This document shows positions 7,326 to 16,536 of a stretch of 47,044 nt of DNA, in pieces (the stretch's first letter is position 1; each line of letters starts with the position of its first letter). This DNA comes from a virus. Position numbers and translations under genes: made by a program. Under the pieces are notes generated by a model that was given only the letters and a program-made list of their open reading frames with translations, did no database searches and was not told where the DNA came from. The stretch lies in the IMG/VR virus record IMGVR_UViG_3300044734_000047, positions 1 through 47,044 of that record. The stretch is one strand, 5' to 3'.

Positions 7326-7810
7326 GCTGTACCGATCACGCCGGTAAAGTCGCTGAAATAAGCGCCGACAGTGGCCGTGGCGGTGACGCCATTCGCGTCG
7401 GCCACGGTCACCGTCCATGTCGTCGTCACGAAATCGTCTTCCGCAAGGCCAGTTTGCGTGAAAGAAGTGGCCGCCGCGGTGGGGTTGCTGGCCGTCGCCG
7501 GAACGCCGGAGTCGGTCTCCGTGAGGACCCATGCGTAGGTATAGGGTGCGGTTCCCCCTGTTACCGTGGCGACAACGGAGCCTGTTGTTGCGGTACCGGT
7601 GCCATGGCTGCGTCCGTGGACACTTTCTACGTTGGTAGTGACCGCCAAGGTAACCGAGCCTGAAGGGTTGAAAACGAGGCGGGGGACGTTGTTGAGGTCC
7701 CGTATCCACAGCTCCGTGAGTGTGCGCGGCGTGTTCGCGCTGTCTCGGATGACGAGCACGGTCGGCGTGCGCGGGACATTCGCACCATCGCGGATGGTGA
7801 GGGCGACCAT
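7322..7810 (-). CDS. tail protein with IRD repeats and Ig-like domain
   Basis: A 162-aa protein. Residues 1-50 hold three degenerate copies of a unit like IRDxANVPRTxTxLxIRD. The rest (VTATVTGGTAPYTYAWVL) matches bacterial or phage Ig-like/PKD-type beta-sandwich domains that decorate tails and bind sugars weakly. The start at 7810 has a one-base stop overlap with the fibre gene upstream. It is likely a tail appendage between fibre and spike; the role is inferred from fold and place. Confidence 0.65.
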   Translation of the reverse strand: MVALTIRDGANVPRTPTVLVIRDSANTPRTLTELWIRDLNNVPRLVFNPSGSVTLAVTTNVESVHGRSHGTGTATTGSVVATVTGGTAPYTYAWVLTETDSGVPATASNPTAAATSFTQTGLAEDDFVTTTWTVTVADANGVTATATVGAYFSDFTGVIGTA

Positions 7811-8376
7811 CAGTATTTCGCCCAAATCTGACCCGCCGCACTGGTCGGATCGGAAGCGCCGGATGCAGTAAGGAAAAGCTCTCCTTTCGACATGGCGGCG
7901 GCGTTGTGATAGATGTAGGCGCCCTTGGTGCTCCGGGTGATTTCGCCGGTCGCGGCACCACCGGCTTTGGGGAGCGCACCTAGGGCGGTGAGCGCGTCGA
8001 CTGCCGTTGCCGATGCCGTGCCGCCGTTGGCGATGGGCAGGGGAGCAGCGCCAGCGAGGAAGCTGTTCAGCCCGGCTAGGATCGTCGGCGGATCGGCGGA
8101 AACGGAATAATTATCGACGCCGACCTTCACCACGCCGTTTTCGTCGGTCAGGACGTATTTATAGCTCGCCCCCACAGGCAGCCACATTTCGCCGAAACGG
8201 CCATCCGCGCCGGTTGCGACGGGGTTGGTGTTTGCCGAGCCCCCGGTCGGAGCGTTGAAGCTGTCCGTCCGGGACGATGTCCCCGCGACGTACCAGTTGA
8301 GCAACCACCCGACGCCGATGGCGCCGCCGGAGGTGAGAACGCTGAAGATTCTGGTGTCGAAGAGCTTGCGTGCCAA
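7810..8376 (-). CDS. tail fibre protein
   Basis: A 188-aa protein. Residues 1-85 (YVAGTSSRTDSFNAPTGG and WLPVGASYKYVLTDENG) match the head-binding N-terminal domain common in podovirus tail fibres and spikes. The C-terminal part holds IANGGTASATA, a frequent phage fibre linker. The only in-frame start is TTG at 8376, with an AGGA box inside a leader hairpin. It opens a transcription unit behind the promoter-like element at 8459-8492. Confidence 0.75.
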   Translation of the reverse strand: MARKLFDTRIFSVLTSGGAIGVGWLLNWYVAGTSSRTDSFNAPTGGSANTNPVATGADGRFGEMWLPVGASYKYVLTDENGVVKVGVDNYSVSADPPTILAGLNSFLAGAAPLPIANGGTASATAVDALTALGALPKAGGAATGEITRSTKGAYIYHNAAAMSKGELFLTASGASDPTSAAGQIWAKY

Positions 8377-8402
8377 AACACTTCATCCTGGTTTCGGATG
8401 AG
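8377..8402 (-). promoter_or_regulatory. start-proximal leader hairpin of tail fibre unit
   Basis: On the minus strand TCATCC pairs with GGATGA across a seven-base loop, ending six bases before the TTG start at 8376. The ribosome binding site AGGA lies in the 3' arm, so pairing would hide it. Similar start-proximal hairpins precede the genes at 14578, 17521 and 20551. A role in translation control or RNA processing is inference. Confidence 0.4.
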
Positions 8403-8458
8403 GTTGTCTTGGCGACTGCGCGGCCCTCTACCGCACGGCGGATGCCCGTCGCAGAGTT

Positions 8459-8492
8459 GTTCTAGCACATCGGGGAAGGCGATGCTATGCTG
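8459..8492 (-). promoter_or_regulatory. shared late-promoter-like element, copy 1
   Basis: On the minus strand this reads TAGCATCGCC, then a short spacer, then TGTGCTAGAAC. It resembles the elements at 20649-20677 and 17602-17622, each roughly 100 bp upstream of a structural gene start. The block TGCTAGAAC could be an extended -10 (TGnTAGAAC), with TAGCAT 17 bases upstream. A start near 8452 would give a leader of about 76 bases for the tail fibre gene. The rest of the 8377-8565 gap holds nothing else I can support. Confidence 0.45.
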
Positions 8493-8565
8493 AAGCGCGG
8501 TGCTGCTTCTTTATATCCTGCTCGCGTTGGGCGCGTTCTACGCGCTCAAGCTGATATTCGGAGCC

Positions 8566-11052
8566 CTACGGTTCCTGTTTGCCATATTGGTTGGCCGCCA
8601 CGGCCCCTCCGGTTATTGGGAAGAGCCCCTGCCTCCGATAGAGATGGCGCCGCGATTGGAGGGTGATTTCCCCAAGAGCATTCCGGAATTCACTCGGCGA
8701 TGTGCTGAAGAGCAACGAAGACGCAGCCTCGCGCGCACTCTGTCCGGCCTTTCCCGCCCCGAACCTCAGCAAGTCCGCCCCGCGCTCGATGGCCCTGAGG
8801 CCGATGCCGACATGTCCGCCCCCGACCGCCGCCAGATCGGACCCAACGCCTCGGACTAGATTGAAATCGGAATTGGCCTGATCCTCTGCCGCGCGCGCCT
8901 GCGTCGCCGAATTTCCATGGACAGCCTGATGCGTCTCGAAGGCGGCTTGCTCATCCTCCATGGTCGCAACGAAGCGGTTGAGGTTCGCCTTGCCTCCGAA
9001 CACACGCTGAAGCACGGCCCGGCGCTGCGGATTGCCGATCAAGGCGCGCACCTTGTTTGCACCGTCCGGCGAACGCTCCATGGCGTCGGCGATGGCTGAG
9101 CGAAGGCCGAGCCCGTATTGCTCTGCCTCGGCCGGCGTCATGTTCTTGATCCGCTGGTTGATTTCGGACGCGGACTTATTGAGTGCGGCCTTGCCGTCCA
9201 TCATCGCGTCCTTAAGCTGCGCGGGGCCGGCATATTGAGCCCGAGCGTCGGCATAGGTCGGGTTGATCCTGTCCACCTCCCTGAGAAAAGCCTTTCGACT
9301 GAGGTCGATCGCGCGGCCCCGCTGATCAAGAATGAGCTTGCCGCTCGGTCCTCGTGGATAGTTGTTGAGTATTTCGTCAAAGCCCCGCTTAACCGCATCC
9401 AAAGTCCGCATGTTCGGGACAGACGAAACAATAGGATTACCCGCCTCGTCTGTCCCGGTGATCGCATATTCGGTAGCGTTGAACGGCTTCCCTTCGGCTA
9501 GCGCCTCAAGCCGCTGAACCTCCAACCCTTTCGCGAGACCTGTTTTGGTGACCGGATCATCGAGAAACTGCTGAATCCGCGGTGACCAGATCGCGCCCGG
9601 TGCGTTGGCTGAGCCGTCAGCCTGAGCCTGCCGCAATCGCCCTAGGTTCGATTGATGCGCGGCCTCGGCGGCTGTTAGGCGGCTTTGGGCGGCCTGAAGC
9701 TCATCAGCGGCCCCGCGTTGCGCCCGCAAGCCGCCGCTTGCCCCGTATACATTGTTTCCGGCGCGCGAAATCTCGGCCGCGGCTTGGGTGGAACGCCTTT
9801 GAGCAGCGGCAACCGCGCGCCGAGCGGAGGTGACTTCTCCAGAGGATACGCGAAATGCAGAGGCAAATTGCTGCTCAAGAGGTGCCACACTGCCCCCCGC
9901 CAGCGCATCTGTGTAAACTGGAGCGGCGTTAGTCTTGGCCTCGTCAATAAGCCGTGCGGATTCCGCCAATACGTCCGTCGTCGGGCCAAGGTCGCGGTTG
10001 ATGGCGTCCCTCACCCTGTCCATTTGGCCCATTTGTCGCTCTTTGGTGAAGCCCTTGGCGATGGTTCGGGCGGGGCCGGGCTGGCGGGAGACTGAGCTGC
10101 CGAGCGCACGGACGTTTTCTCCAAGGTCGGCGAGAACCGCTGGCGTACCGTTCGCTTGCGCCTCGGTAATCACCCTTCCTGCGTCATAGGGGTTGAACCC
10201 GTCGTCATGAAGGCGCTGGGCCACCAAACGCGCGCCGACTGTCTTATCCGTCCCTGTGAGCCGGGCAATCGTCGCCATGGGACCGCGGGGGATCGGTGGA
10301 GGGGCAGTCGGCATTTCCGTAGGCGCGGACGGTACGGTACGGTCCAAAGGCCTAGCTCCAAGCCCGCCTACAAGCCCGCCCACAAGCGAGGCTATGGTCT
10401 GCACCCCTCTCCCAAAACCGGCCTGCCGCGCCGCTTCGCCTGAGAGACCAGCTCCAGCTCCGGACGTTGCGGCAGTAACCGCCCTGATTGGCGCGCCCCC
10501 TCCACCGAAGGGCAGGGCGGCGGTGACGCCTCTCACTCCGGCATGAAGATAGTGCTGCCCAGACGTTTCGGGATGGCCGAAGGGAACGCTGTCGGCGAGG
10601 GCCTCGACTTGCGCCCCACCGGACATCTCGGGACCGCCTAGAAGCGACGGCGCCAGATGCGAACCAGGGTTTATGACAGAATCTACCATGTTCAAGAAGT
10701 CGGCACCGCCATGGAGGACGGCGTTTCCAACCACGGCGAGATTGTGGCCGAGGCTCGTGTCCGGCGGAGGCGGGGGAGGAGGTTTGGGCGTCACATCCCG
10801 AACGCGCGCGTCTGAGTGACCGAGATTCTCGTTCAAATGACTTTTGATCGTAAGGCCCAGCGTGCCGGCATAGTTCAGCACCTCGGTTGCGGTGACTCCC
10901 GGCTGTCGAACCTTCTCTTGGAGCATGGCGTTGCGCTGCTCGATCGGAAGTTCCGAAGGATGGGCCGGCTCGGCGATGCCGGCGTAAGGATCGGCGCCCG
11001 GCGGCGCGGCGGCTGCCACAGGTTGCGCGAAGTCAGCATAGGGATCGCCCAT
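8566..11052 (-). CDS. large internal/ejection protein (P22 gp16-type position)
   Basis: An 828-aa protein starting MGDPYADFAQPV. Two DPYA repeats open a Pro-rich N-terminus. A glycine-rich, possibly membrane-active region lies at residues 180-245. From about residue 260 onward it is helical and coiled-coil rich (RRAVAAAQRRSTQAAAEI). It is the third of three successive virion-internal-type genes, as P22 gp16 is, and presumably enters the host cell with the DNA. Assignment rests on gene order, size and composition; no enzymatic motif seen. Confidence 0.65.
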   Translation of the reverse strand: MGDPYADFAQPVAAAAPPGADPYAGIAEPAHPSELPIEQRNAMLQEKVRQPGVTATEVLNYAGTLGLTIKSHLNENLGHSDARVRDVTPKPPPPPPPDTSLGHNLAVVGNAVLHGGADFLNMVDSVINPGSHLAPSLLGGPEMSGGAQVEALADSVPFGHPETSGQHYLHAGVRGVTAALPFGGGGAPIRAVTAATSGAGAGLSGEAARQAGFGRGVQTIASLVGGLVGGLGARPLDRTVPSAPTEMPTAPPPIPRGPMATIARLTGTDKTVGARLVAQRLHDDGFNPYDAGRVITEAQANGTPAVLADLGENVRALGSSVSRQPGPARTIAKGFTKERQMGQMDRVRDAINRDLGPTTDVLAESARLIDEAKTNAAPVYTDALAGGSVAPLEQQFASAFRVSSGEVTSARRAVAAAQRRSTQAAAEISRAGNNVYGASGGLRAQRGAADELQAAQSRLTAAEAAHQSNLGRLRQAQADGSANAPGAIWSPRIQQFLDDPVTKTGLAKGLEVQRLEALAEGKPFNATEYAITGTDEAGNPIVSSVPNMRTLDAVKRGFDEILNNYPRGPSGKLILDQRGRAIDLSRKAFLREVDRINPTYADARAQYAGPAQLKDAMMDGKAALNKSASEINQRIKNMTPAEAEQYGLGLRSAIADAMERSPDGANKVRALIGNPQRRAVLQRVFGGKANLNRFVATMEDEQAAFETHQAVHGNSATQARAAEDQANSDFNLVRGVGSDLAAVGGGHVGIGLRAIERGADLLRFGAGKAGQSAREAASSLLFSTSPSEFRNALGEITLQSRRHLYRRQGLFPITGGAVAANQYGKQEP

Positions 11053-13145
11053 TACTGCTTCCTCATGGTCCGGCCGTCCGTCGTGCGGAAGACCGTGCCC
11101 TTGGGGGCACTGCGCGCCTGTTCAGGGCTGAGCGTCGGAATACCAGCGGGTGAAGGTGCCGCGCTCGGAGCGCCCCTCCCGCCGGTCCTGATCTGGTCCA
11201 GCGTGGCCTGCCGCTCTTGCTCGATTCCCGCGCTCCGGTTCGCCATATCAATCTTCATCTGCCGAATGGCGGCGCGGAACTGGTCTGCGGTCATCGAGGT
11301 GTGAATGAGCGCGTCGGCTTCGTGACGCGCCGCATCGGAAAGCGGGGAGTTGCCGCCGCCTGACATGACGCGGGCATATTCGGTCGCCAACGTCTTCACC
11401 GCGACGTCGAAGGCCGAAACCTTCGCATCGCCCGTCGCTCGGCGGCCGGCCTGCTGCCACGCATTGAAGATAGGCGAGCCGGTCGACCCGGTGCTGCCGA
11501 GCAAGCTGATAACCTGCTCGGCATTGCGGGTAGCCGTATTTTCGGCGGTCAGGACATTCGCCTTGATGCTGGCGATGCGGGCGAGCTCGGCAAGGCCGGA
11601 CTTATTCTGGGCCGCAATGACGTTCGCCTCACCCGGACTGATTCCCATCGCCCTCCATTGCTTCGTTGCCTCGGCAAGGATGGCGCGCCGCATGGCCGCA
11701 GCCTCTTTGCCCATGCCGAGCGGGGGCATTGGCTGACCGAGTGCGACCTGTCCGCCGATGAACTTGGTCGTGTCGTCGTCGCCAGCGTTGGCCGGGAGCG
11801 GGCGGCCAGTGATTTGCGTTCCGCCGCCCGCCGGAGCCGATCCGCCCGCAAACGCAGTCGCAGCAGCCATGCGCGTCCGGCGATCCCGCCCGGATGACCG
11901 CTCATAATGCTGGTCTATCAGCGCGGCGGCTTCGGCGGGCGTCTTGGCGGCAAGGATCTTGTCCCGCTGCGCCACAGTCATTCCCGCCGCCTGAGGATTC
12001 TGCATTTCCCACACGACGAATTTGGCCTGCTCGGCAGGGGTCGCTTGAGTGACGGGCTTGCCGATGATGCGCTGGAAGGTGGCCGCTCGATCAGTATGCC
12101 ACTGGCCTATACCGCTCGCGGAGCCGCCATCGCCTTGCGCGCCATCATAGCCGCCCTCAACGTGGAAATTACCCATGAAGCCGGCAACCACGGGAGCTGG
12201 GAGACCGGCACTCGAAAGCGCGGAAGCCACAGACGCCGCGGCTGGCGACATACCGACGCCAGCGGACAGGGAGGGGCCTGAGGGGGTTCCATCCGCGCTC
12301 AGGGTGAAGGTCTGGTGGGTTTCTGGATCGAAGCCGTAGGGAGTGGTGGTTCCGTCCGCATTGTGGACCTCGAACGTGGTGTAGTGCTTGGGTTTCGGAT
12401 TTTCGGCGATCAGCGCGCCCGTCTCCGGATTGCGAAACTGCGTTCCTTCAGGGACAGCTACCGGCTTGCTCGCCTCCAGCACCTTTTCGAAATCCCTGCC
12501 CCTGTCGATAAGCCAATCAAGACCGTGGTCCGACATATCGGCGCGGGCGATCTCCTGCTGATTGACGCCTTGGGCGACGAGATCAGGAGCGAGTCGATCG
12601 CGCTCAGCCGCTCGCTGCTCGAGCGGCAAGCTGCGCAAGTGATGGGCGGCGGTGGCGACGGCGGTGTTATGCTGCTGCACCCGCTTGAGCTGCGCGTCGT
12701 CCATCTGCTGGAGGCTAGTCGAGAGCTTGAACGCCGTGTCCGGATCGACGGCGACGAGCTGGCGAATGACGTCCTGATTCTGCTCGATCCAGGATTGGGG
12801 GGTTGCTGCGGGGGCACTCGACGGGACCGTAGGAGCCGCAAGAGCCACTACAGGCGCCGGGGCGGGCGCTGAGCCAGTCGAGGCCACCGCGGCGTCTGGA
12901 GGCGCTGTAGCTGGCGCTATGGGGCTCTGGGAGGCTGATGCGGTGATCGCGGCGTTTGGAGCCGAACCCGGCCCCCTGACCTTCGCCATGATGCTGAGCA
13001 TGTTGTGCTCGCGTTCGAGCTGCGCGTCTTCGCGCTTGATCTGGCGCTCCGTCAACATCGCCTGCACCCGCCGCTGCCGCGCGGTGTCGTAAGCCGCGAG
13101 GACGCCGGGGATATCGACCTGTTCGATGCCGTAGGGATTCGCCAT
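11052..13145 (-). CDS. internal virion protein with phage tail lysozyme domain
   Basis: A 697-aa protein. A helical N-terminus (residues 1-130), then Ala/Pro-rich linkers, lead to a Phage_lysozyme2-type domain at about residues 295-440. Its marks are VVAGFMGNFHVEGGYD with the probable catalytic Glu, then SASGIGQWHTDRAATF. Such domains open the peptidoglycan during DNA ejection. It sits in the P22 gp20 position. Its stop overlaps the start of the 828-aa gene by one base. Confidence 0.78.
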   Translation of the reverse strand: MANPYGIEQVDIPGVLAAYDTARQRRVQAMLTERQIKREDAQLEREHNMLSIMAKVRGPGSAPNAAITASASQSPIAPATAPPDAAVASTGSAPAPAPVVALAAPTVPSSAPAATPQSWIEQNQDVIRQLVAVDPDTAFKLSTSLQQMDDAQLKRVQQHNTAVATAAHHLRSLPLEQRAAERDRLAPDLVAQGVNQQEIARADMSDHGLDWLIDRGRDFEKVLEASKPVAVPEGTQFRNPETGALIAENPKPKHYTTFEVHNADGTTTPYGFDPETHQTFTLSADGTPSGPSLSAGVGMSPAAASVASALSSAGLPAPVVAGFMGNFHVEGGYDGAQGDGGSASGIGQWHTDRAATFQRIIGKPVTQATPAEQAKFVVWEMQNPQAAGMTVAQRDKILAAKTPAEAAALIDQHYERSSGRDRRTRMAAATAFAGGSAPAGGGTQITGRPLPANAGDDDTTKFIGGQVALGQPMPPLGMGKEAAAMRRAILAEATKQWRAMGISPGEANVIAAQNKSGLAELARIASIKANVLTAENTATRNAEQVISLLGSTGSTGSPIFNAWQQAGRRATGDAKVSAFDVAVKTLATEYARVMSGGGNSPLSDAARHEADALIHTSMTADQFRAAIRQMKIDMANRSAGIEQERQATLDQIRTGGRGAPSAAPSPAGIPTLSPEQARSAPKGTVFRTTDGRTMRKQ

Positions 13146-13148
13146 GGC

Positions 13149-13829
13149 CTACATCCCGTACACGGGAGGGAGTGGCGTCGTCGGCTTGGCCGTGAAACCG
13201 CCTCCGGAGCTGTACAGATAGGCGGACAGGGCGTTGTTGATCGTGCCGTTGATCGCCGAGCCGGTATTCGCGTAGGAGGACGCGCGGGCGTCGCCTGCCC
13301 TGCCATAGGCCCCGGCCATGCCCGCCGTGGCGTTTTCACCGGCCGCAACGGTCGCATTGGTCGCGTTCTGCCCGAAACCGGCTATCTGTGCCAAACGGTC
13401 GGAAAAGCTCTGATATTCAGACGAAGCAAGCCCCTGAGAATAACGGTCGAGCGCCTTGACGGTGGCGCCCGAGCCGAGAAGCCCTCTGGCCGCAGCCGAG
13501 CGTTCGACAGCCTGATTTCCCTGGTCCAGGCGGAAACGATAGCCGGGCGAGGTGAAGAAGCCGCCATAGGCGTCCGCTGAAGGATTATCCGTTCCCTCCC
13601 CGCCCGTGGGCGCTCCGTTTACCCCGTACATCCCTGCCAGCTTTGAAAGCGCGATTGCTCCTGTGGTTCGCCACGGGGCGAGATCGGCGCGAGACGTGTC
13701 GTATTCGCGGCGATATTCCCCAACCTGGCTGTCGGCGGCCTGCTTCTGCGCCTTTGCCGCCTTACCGCCGGTAATCATGGTCGTGGCGCCGCCGATCACT
13801 GCCGCGCCGATTGTTGCGCCTATTGGCAT
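13149..13829 (-). CDS. DNA ejection/transfer protein (P22 gp7-type position)
   Basis: A 226-aa protein starting MPIGATIGAAVIGGATTMITGG, a glycine-rich hydrophobic N-terminus, followed by a helical stretch (AAKAQKQAADSQVGEYRREY) and a Gly/Ala/Asn-rich C-terminus. This build is common for podovirus internal proteins ejected with DNA. Start 13829 has a GAGG ribosome binding site and overlaps the GNAT-like gene by ten bases. It is the first of three ejection-type genes in a row. Confidence 0.65.
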   Translation of the reverse strand: MPIGATIGAAVIGGATTMITGGKAAKAQKQAADSQVGEYRREYDTSRADLAPWRTTGAIALSKLAGMYGVNGAPTGGEGTDNPSADAYGGFFTSPGYRFRLDQGNQAVERSAAARGLLGSGATVKALDRYSQGLASSEYQSFSDRLAQIAGFGQNATNATVAAGENATAGMAGAYGRAGDARASSYANTGSAINGTINNALSAYLYSSGGGFTAKPTTPLPPVYGM

Positions 13830-14578
13830 GATGCGACCTCCACCTTGCCCCCATCGAGTGTGACCAGATGCGAGCGGACATTGATCGTTAGAGGGTCGTA
13901 GGAAGCGATCTCGATGGGCCCATAGCCCGCGAACCGTGCCCAACGGTTATAGAGGACGCAGCCTTTGTCGGGCTGGCCCGCGAGAAACATCTCGACCGAA
14001 GCGCCGACATAGAGATCATGCGCCGGATCGTGTTCGTGCGTCGGCTCGTCCAGGAGCCCGTGAAACCACGCCCCGCCGCCCCTCAGCCAATCTTGGCGCT
14101 TGATCCATTCCGGGTAGCGCAGGGCGTAGAAGCTGACTGTCTTCGACCCTTCATCCGTCTGCCAAGCATTGGCGCGGGTGAATTCGGGGGCGAAGCCGAC
14201 TTTGCGGGTCAGTGCGGTGGCGGCGACGTTGCCTTCTACGACGCGGGTCAGCAGTTCCATTGCCGGGGTGGCGAAGAACATGCAGCGGATCGCGGTTTCG
14301 GCGGCCTCGAAGACATAGCGGCCGCGAACATGGGGCAGTGCGAAGGAGTGGACCTCGTAAACCGCCGGCTCGAGCAAATGGACGAGGAAGGCGCAATCGT
14401 GGAAGAGGAAGCCGATATTTTCGGCGTTCGCGAAAAAGGCCTCAAGGTCGACCGGACCCTGTCCCTTCTGCACAACAAAGGGCAGCACGGAAGGGTCGTT
14501 GACGATCCTGTGGAATTCGCCGACGTCGCGGCTCAACCGGAGGTCGGAGGCGGGATTGCGGACGGGTGACTGAAGCAT
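13820..14578 (-). CDS. GNAT-fold phage protein (P22 gp14-like, DUF2824 type)
   Basis: A 252-aa protein. Residues 20-190 have the layout of GNAT acyltransferases: FLFHDCAFLVHLLEPAVYEVHSFALPHVRGRYVFEAAETAIRC in parts gives the beta-4/alpha-3 acetyl-CoA region, and LTRKVGFAPE matches the usual GFxxE after beta-5. P22 gp14, a GNAT-like protein needed for infectivity, lies in the same place just before the ejection genes. Whether it acetylates anything is unknown. ATG at 14578 follows a hairpin leader and a candidate sigma70 promoter. Confidence 0.7.
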   Translation of the reverse strand: MLQSPVRNPASDLRLSRDVGEFHRIVNDPSVLPFVVQKGQGPVDLEAFFANAENIGFLFHDCAFLVHLLEPAVYEVHSFALPHVRGRYVFEAAETAIRCMFFATPAMELLTRVVEGNVAATALTRKVGFAPEFTRANAWQTDEGSKTVSFYALRYPEWIKRQDWLRGGGAWFHGLLDEPTHEHDPAHDLYVGASVEMFLAGQPDKGCVLYNRWARFAGYGPIEIASYDPLTINVRSHLVTLDGGKVEVASCQ

Positions 14579-14584
14579 CGCTTT

Positions 14585-14615
14585 CCAGACAGGTGACTAG
14601 CGATCTTCTGTCTGG
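14585..14615 (-). promoter_or_regulatory. start-proximal leader hairpin of GNAT gene
   Basis: CCAGACAG (14585-14592) and CTGTCTGG (14608-14615) form a perfect 8-bp stem with a 15-base loop, ending six bases before the ATG at 14578 on the minus strand. The loop shares the pattern GATCnCTnG with the hairpin at 17524-17549. No U tract follows, so it is not a normal terminator. Confidence 0.5.
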
Positions 14616-14659
14616 GTGCCCGGCGTCGATCATTCCGCCAGCTTGCGCCGCACGGGGAG

Positions 14660-14688
14660 GTTATAGCCGAGGACGGCCCTTCGCGCAA
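14660..14688 (-). promoter_or_regulatory. candidate sigma70 promoter for GNAT/ejection genes
   Basis: On the minus strand TTGCGC (14688-14683), a 17-base spacer and TATAAC (14665-14660) give a good match to a sigma70 promoter. A start near 14653 would leave a leader of about 75 bases that includes the hairpin. It lies directly at the end of the upstream gene, in the only gap of this part of the operon. Confidence 0.5.
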
Positions 14689-15180
14689 CTAAGAGTGCAG
14701 GATCACCTTGTAATCGGTCCCATTGAAGCTGACCGTGACGTAATGCGTCCCCGCCAGCACACCCGCGGTAGGAGCCTGGTCGAGCCGAAGCGTCGTGAAT
14801 CGGCCCGATGCTGGAACGATTGCACCGACCGACACGCCGTCGATATGGTCGCGGAACGCCACCTCATCCCCCTCTCGAGAGAGGACGCGATTGTCGGCGT
14901 CGGCGGTAATGTCGGCTACCTGTCCCACGGAATTGGCGTGACGGCCGATCACGCTGCACGCGGAGCCCTCACGAAGCTGCAAATTACCGATGCCGTGATC
15001 CGCAACGGCGATTGCCACGCCGGCCGAGACAGGCCCGCCGCCTGTGAGGCCGGAGCCAGCCGCCACCTCGCCGGCCTCAATGCTCGTTTCCTTGCGCGAA
15101 AACCAGCGGTACCATTCTGGCGTCACGTTGCCATTCCGGTCCACCATAGGCGTGTTCGGAGGGGGTATGCTGCCGGCCAT
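14689..15180 (-). CDS. structural hypothetical, tail-associated
   Basis: A 163-aa protein with a Pro-rich start (MAGSIPPPNTPMVDRNGNVTPEWYRWF), a motif often found at the N-terminus of phage tail or fibre proteins. The remainder is beta-rich (GSGLTGGGPVSAGVAIAVAD). It lies between the gp10-like protein and the GNAT gene, where P22 carries the tail needle, but no needle-like coiled coil is visible. Tail or connector component inferred from position. Confidence 0.6.
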   Translation of the reverse strand: MAGSIPPPNTPMVDRNGNVTPEWYRWFSRKETSIEAGEVAAGSGLTGGGPVSAGVAIAVADHGIGNLQLREGSACSVIGRHANSVGQVADITADADNRVLSREGDEVAFRDHIDGVSVGAIVPASGRFTTLRLDQAPTAGVLAGTHYVTVSFNGTDYKVILHS

Positions 15181-16536
15181 TTATCGAATGTCGGCGAAGT
15201 AGCTGATGACGAGGCGCCTGACCTTATCCGGCAGGGTGAGCCTGATCTGAAGCTGGCGGAATTCGACGTTCGGCCGCCAGACGGCGCGGGTCAGATATTG
15301 GCCCACCGCCCCCATGGAGCGGAACATTTCGTTGCACCAGTTCCGGCCCCCGTCGCGGCTGTATTGCATAATGATCTGGGGATCCGAAACGGCGGAATTT
15401 CCCACCCCGGTTTCGCAATGGGCTTCGAAGGCGTAGATGGTCACCCGTTCGCGCTTTCCCTCGATTGTGGGAAGCTCGATGATGACCGGCATGGGATCGC
15501 CGTCCTCATCGTAAGCGTCGAGATCGGGCGTGTAGAGCCGGCCGGTCGCATTGTCGCCGAAGATGGTCTGATCATAGGCCGTGACCGCGCAGCCGACTCG
15601 GTAATTCGACCTTCCAAAGCTGATCCGCTCCGCCCAAGCCTGGGTCGCCATGTCGTAGCAGAACGAGCCGACATCGGTGTTGAGGCAGTAGAATGTGTGC
15701 CCCTCTTGTGTATAGGTGAAGGCCCGGAACCAGCTCGCCTGCGCAAGCTTGAACTCGATCGAATGGGTGGAGACGCGCACCGGCTGATATCCGTCCAGGC
15801 GGTAGCAAATTCGATCATTCCCGATGAAAAACACCGTGTTGTCGAGCTTCGCCATCGAATCCTTGTCGATGCAGCCCCGTTCGATGAAGGCGTTGCCCTG
15901 CCGAGCGAACGGAAAATCGGCATCTCCGCTGTCGTACCAGACCTCGAATGTGTCGGTGCCGGGGAAAAGCAGCTCGCGATGACTGTTGACGGCGCCGACC
16001 AGATGGTCCGGGTCGCCCTCCACCGTGGCGACGTCCAGAGGATCGTAAACCGTCCCGGCGTTCAGCCCTGAAATGATGAACTGGTCGGAATTGGCGATGG
16101 TCCAGACGAAATAGCCGTCGATATAGGCGACGTGCGAGACATCGGGCAGGTTGAGGGGTGTGCTGATTACCCCTCCGGAATAGACATAACCGATGATCCC
16201 GCCGCCGTGGATCGCGAGCTCGGTTCCGTTATCGACGATTGTGACGGGCTTCGTGCCCGGGATGGTGCCGAGGCTGGTTTCCGTTCCATCGGCCGCGATG
16301 CTGTAGAGCGTGTCACCGACCACGCCATAGAGAACCGATCCCATGCGGTGCGCGCCGCGGACTGCCAGAGCCGAGATGTCGGCAAACCGGGCCAGGCCGG
16401 GAACGGCCATGATCGCAAAATCCTCGGCCTTGTCGCCGTCCGCTTTTTCGGCGAAGGCGTTGACGAGGCGGGAACCCGACCAAGGCTCGGACCGGCCCTC
16501 GCTCTGTTGCAGTGCCGGCTTAAGCTTTAGCACCAT
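15181..16536 (-). CDS. packaged DNA stabilization protein, P22 gp10-like
   Basis: A 451-aa protein, close to P22 gp10 (472 aa). The N-terminus (SRLVNAFAEKADGDKAEDFAIMAVPGLARF) is the typical opening of this family. Repeated short beta-blade units follow (MGSVLYGVVGDTLYSI, GYFVWTIANSDQFIISG, TVFFIGNDRICYRLDGYQP). It closes the portal channel after packaging and forms part of the tail hub. It overlaps the gp4-like gene by ten bases, as expected for a connector operon. Confidence 0.82.
   Translation of the reverse strand: MVLKLKPALQQSEGRSEPWSGSRLVNAFAEKADGDKAEDFAIMAVPGLARFADISALAVRGAHRMGSVLYGVVGDTLYSIAADGTETSLGTIPGTKPVTIVDNGTELAIHGGGIIGYVYSGGVISTPLNLPDVSHVAYIDGYFVWTIANSDQFIISGLNAGTVYDPLDVATVEGDPDHLVGAVNSHRELLFPGTDTFEVWYDSGDADFPFARQGNAFIERGCIDKDSMAKLDNTVFFIGNDRICYRLDGYQPVRVSTHSIEFKLAQASWFRAFTYTQEGHTFYCLNTDVGSFCYDMATQAWAERISFGRSNYRVGCAVTAYDQTIFGDNATGRLYTPDLDAYDEDGDPMPVIIELPTIEGKRERVTIYAFEAHCETGVGNSAVSDPQIIMQYSRDGGRNWCNEMFRSMGAVGQYLTRAVWRPNVEFRQLQIRLTLPDKVRRLVISYFADIR

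Noticed and set aside
7326-7979. N-terminal extension of the tailspike frame up to 7979.
   Set aside because: Arg/His/Pro-rich shadow of the Ig-like and fibre genes; the true start at 7325 has an ATGA overlap.
8500-8859. Plus-strand ORF of 119 aa with a hydrophobic N-terminus.
   Set aside because: About 290 bases are antisense to the end of the large ejection gene, no ribosome binding site, and the C-terminal part has shadow-like composition.
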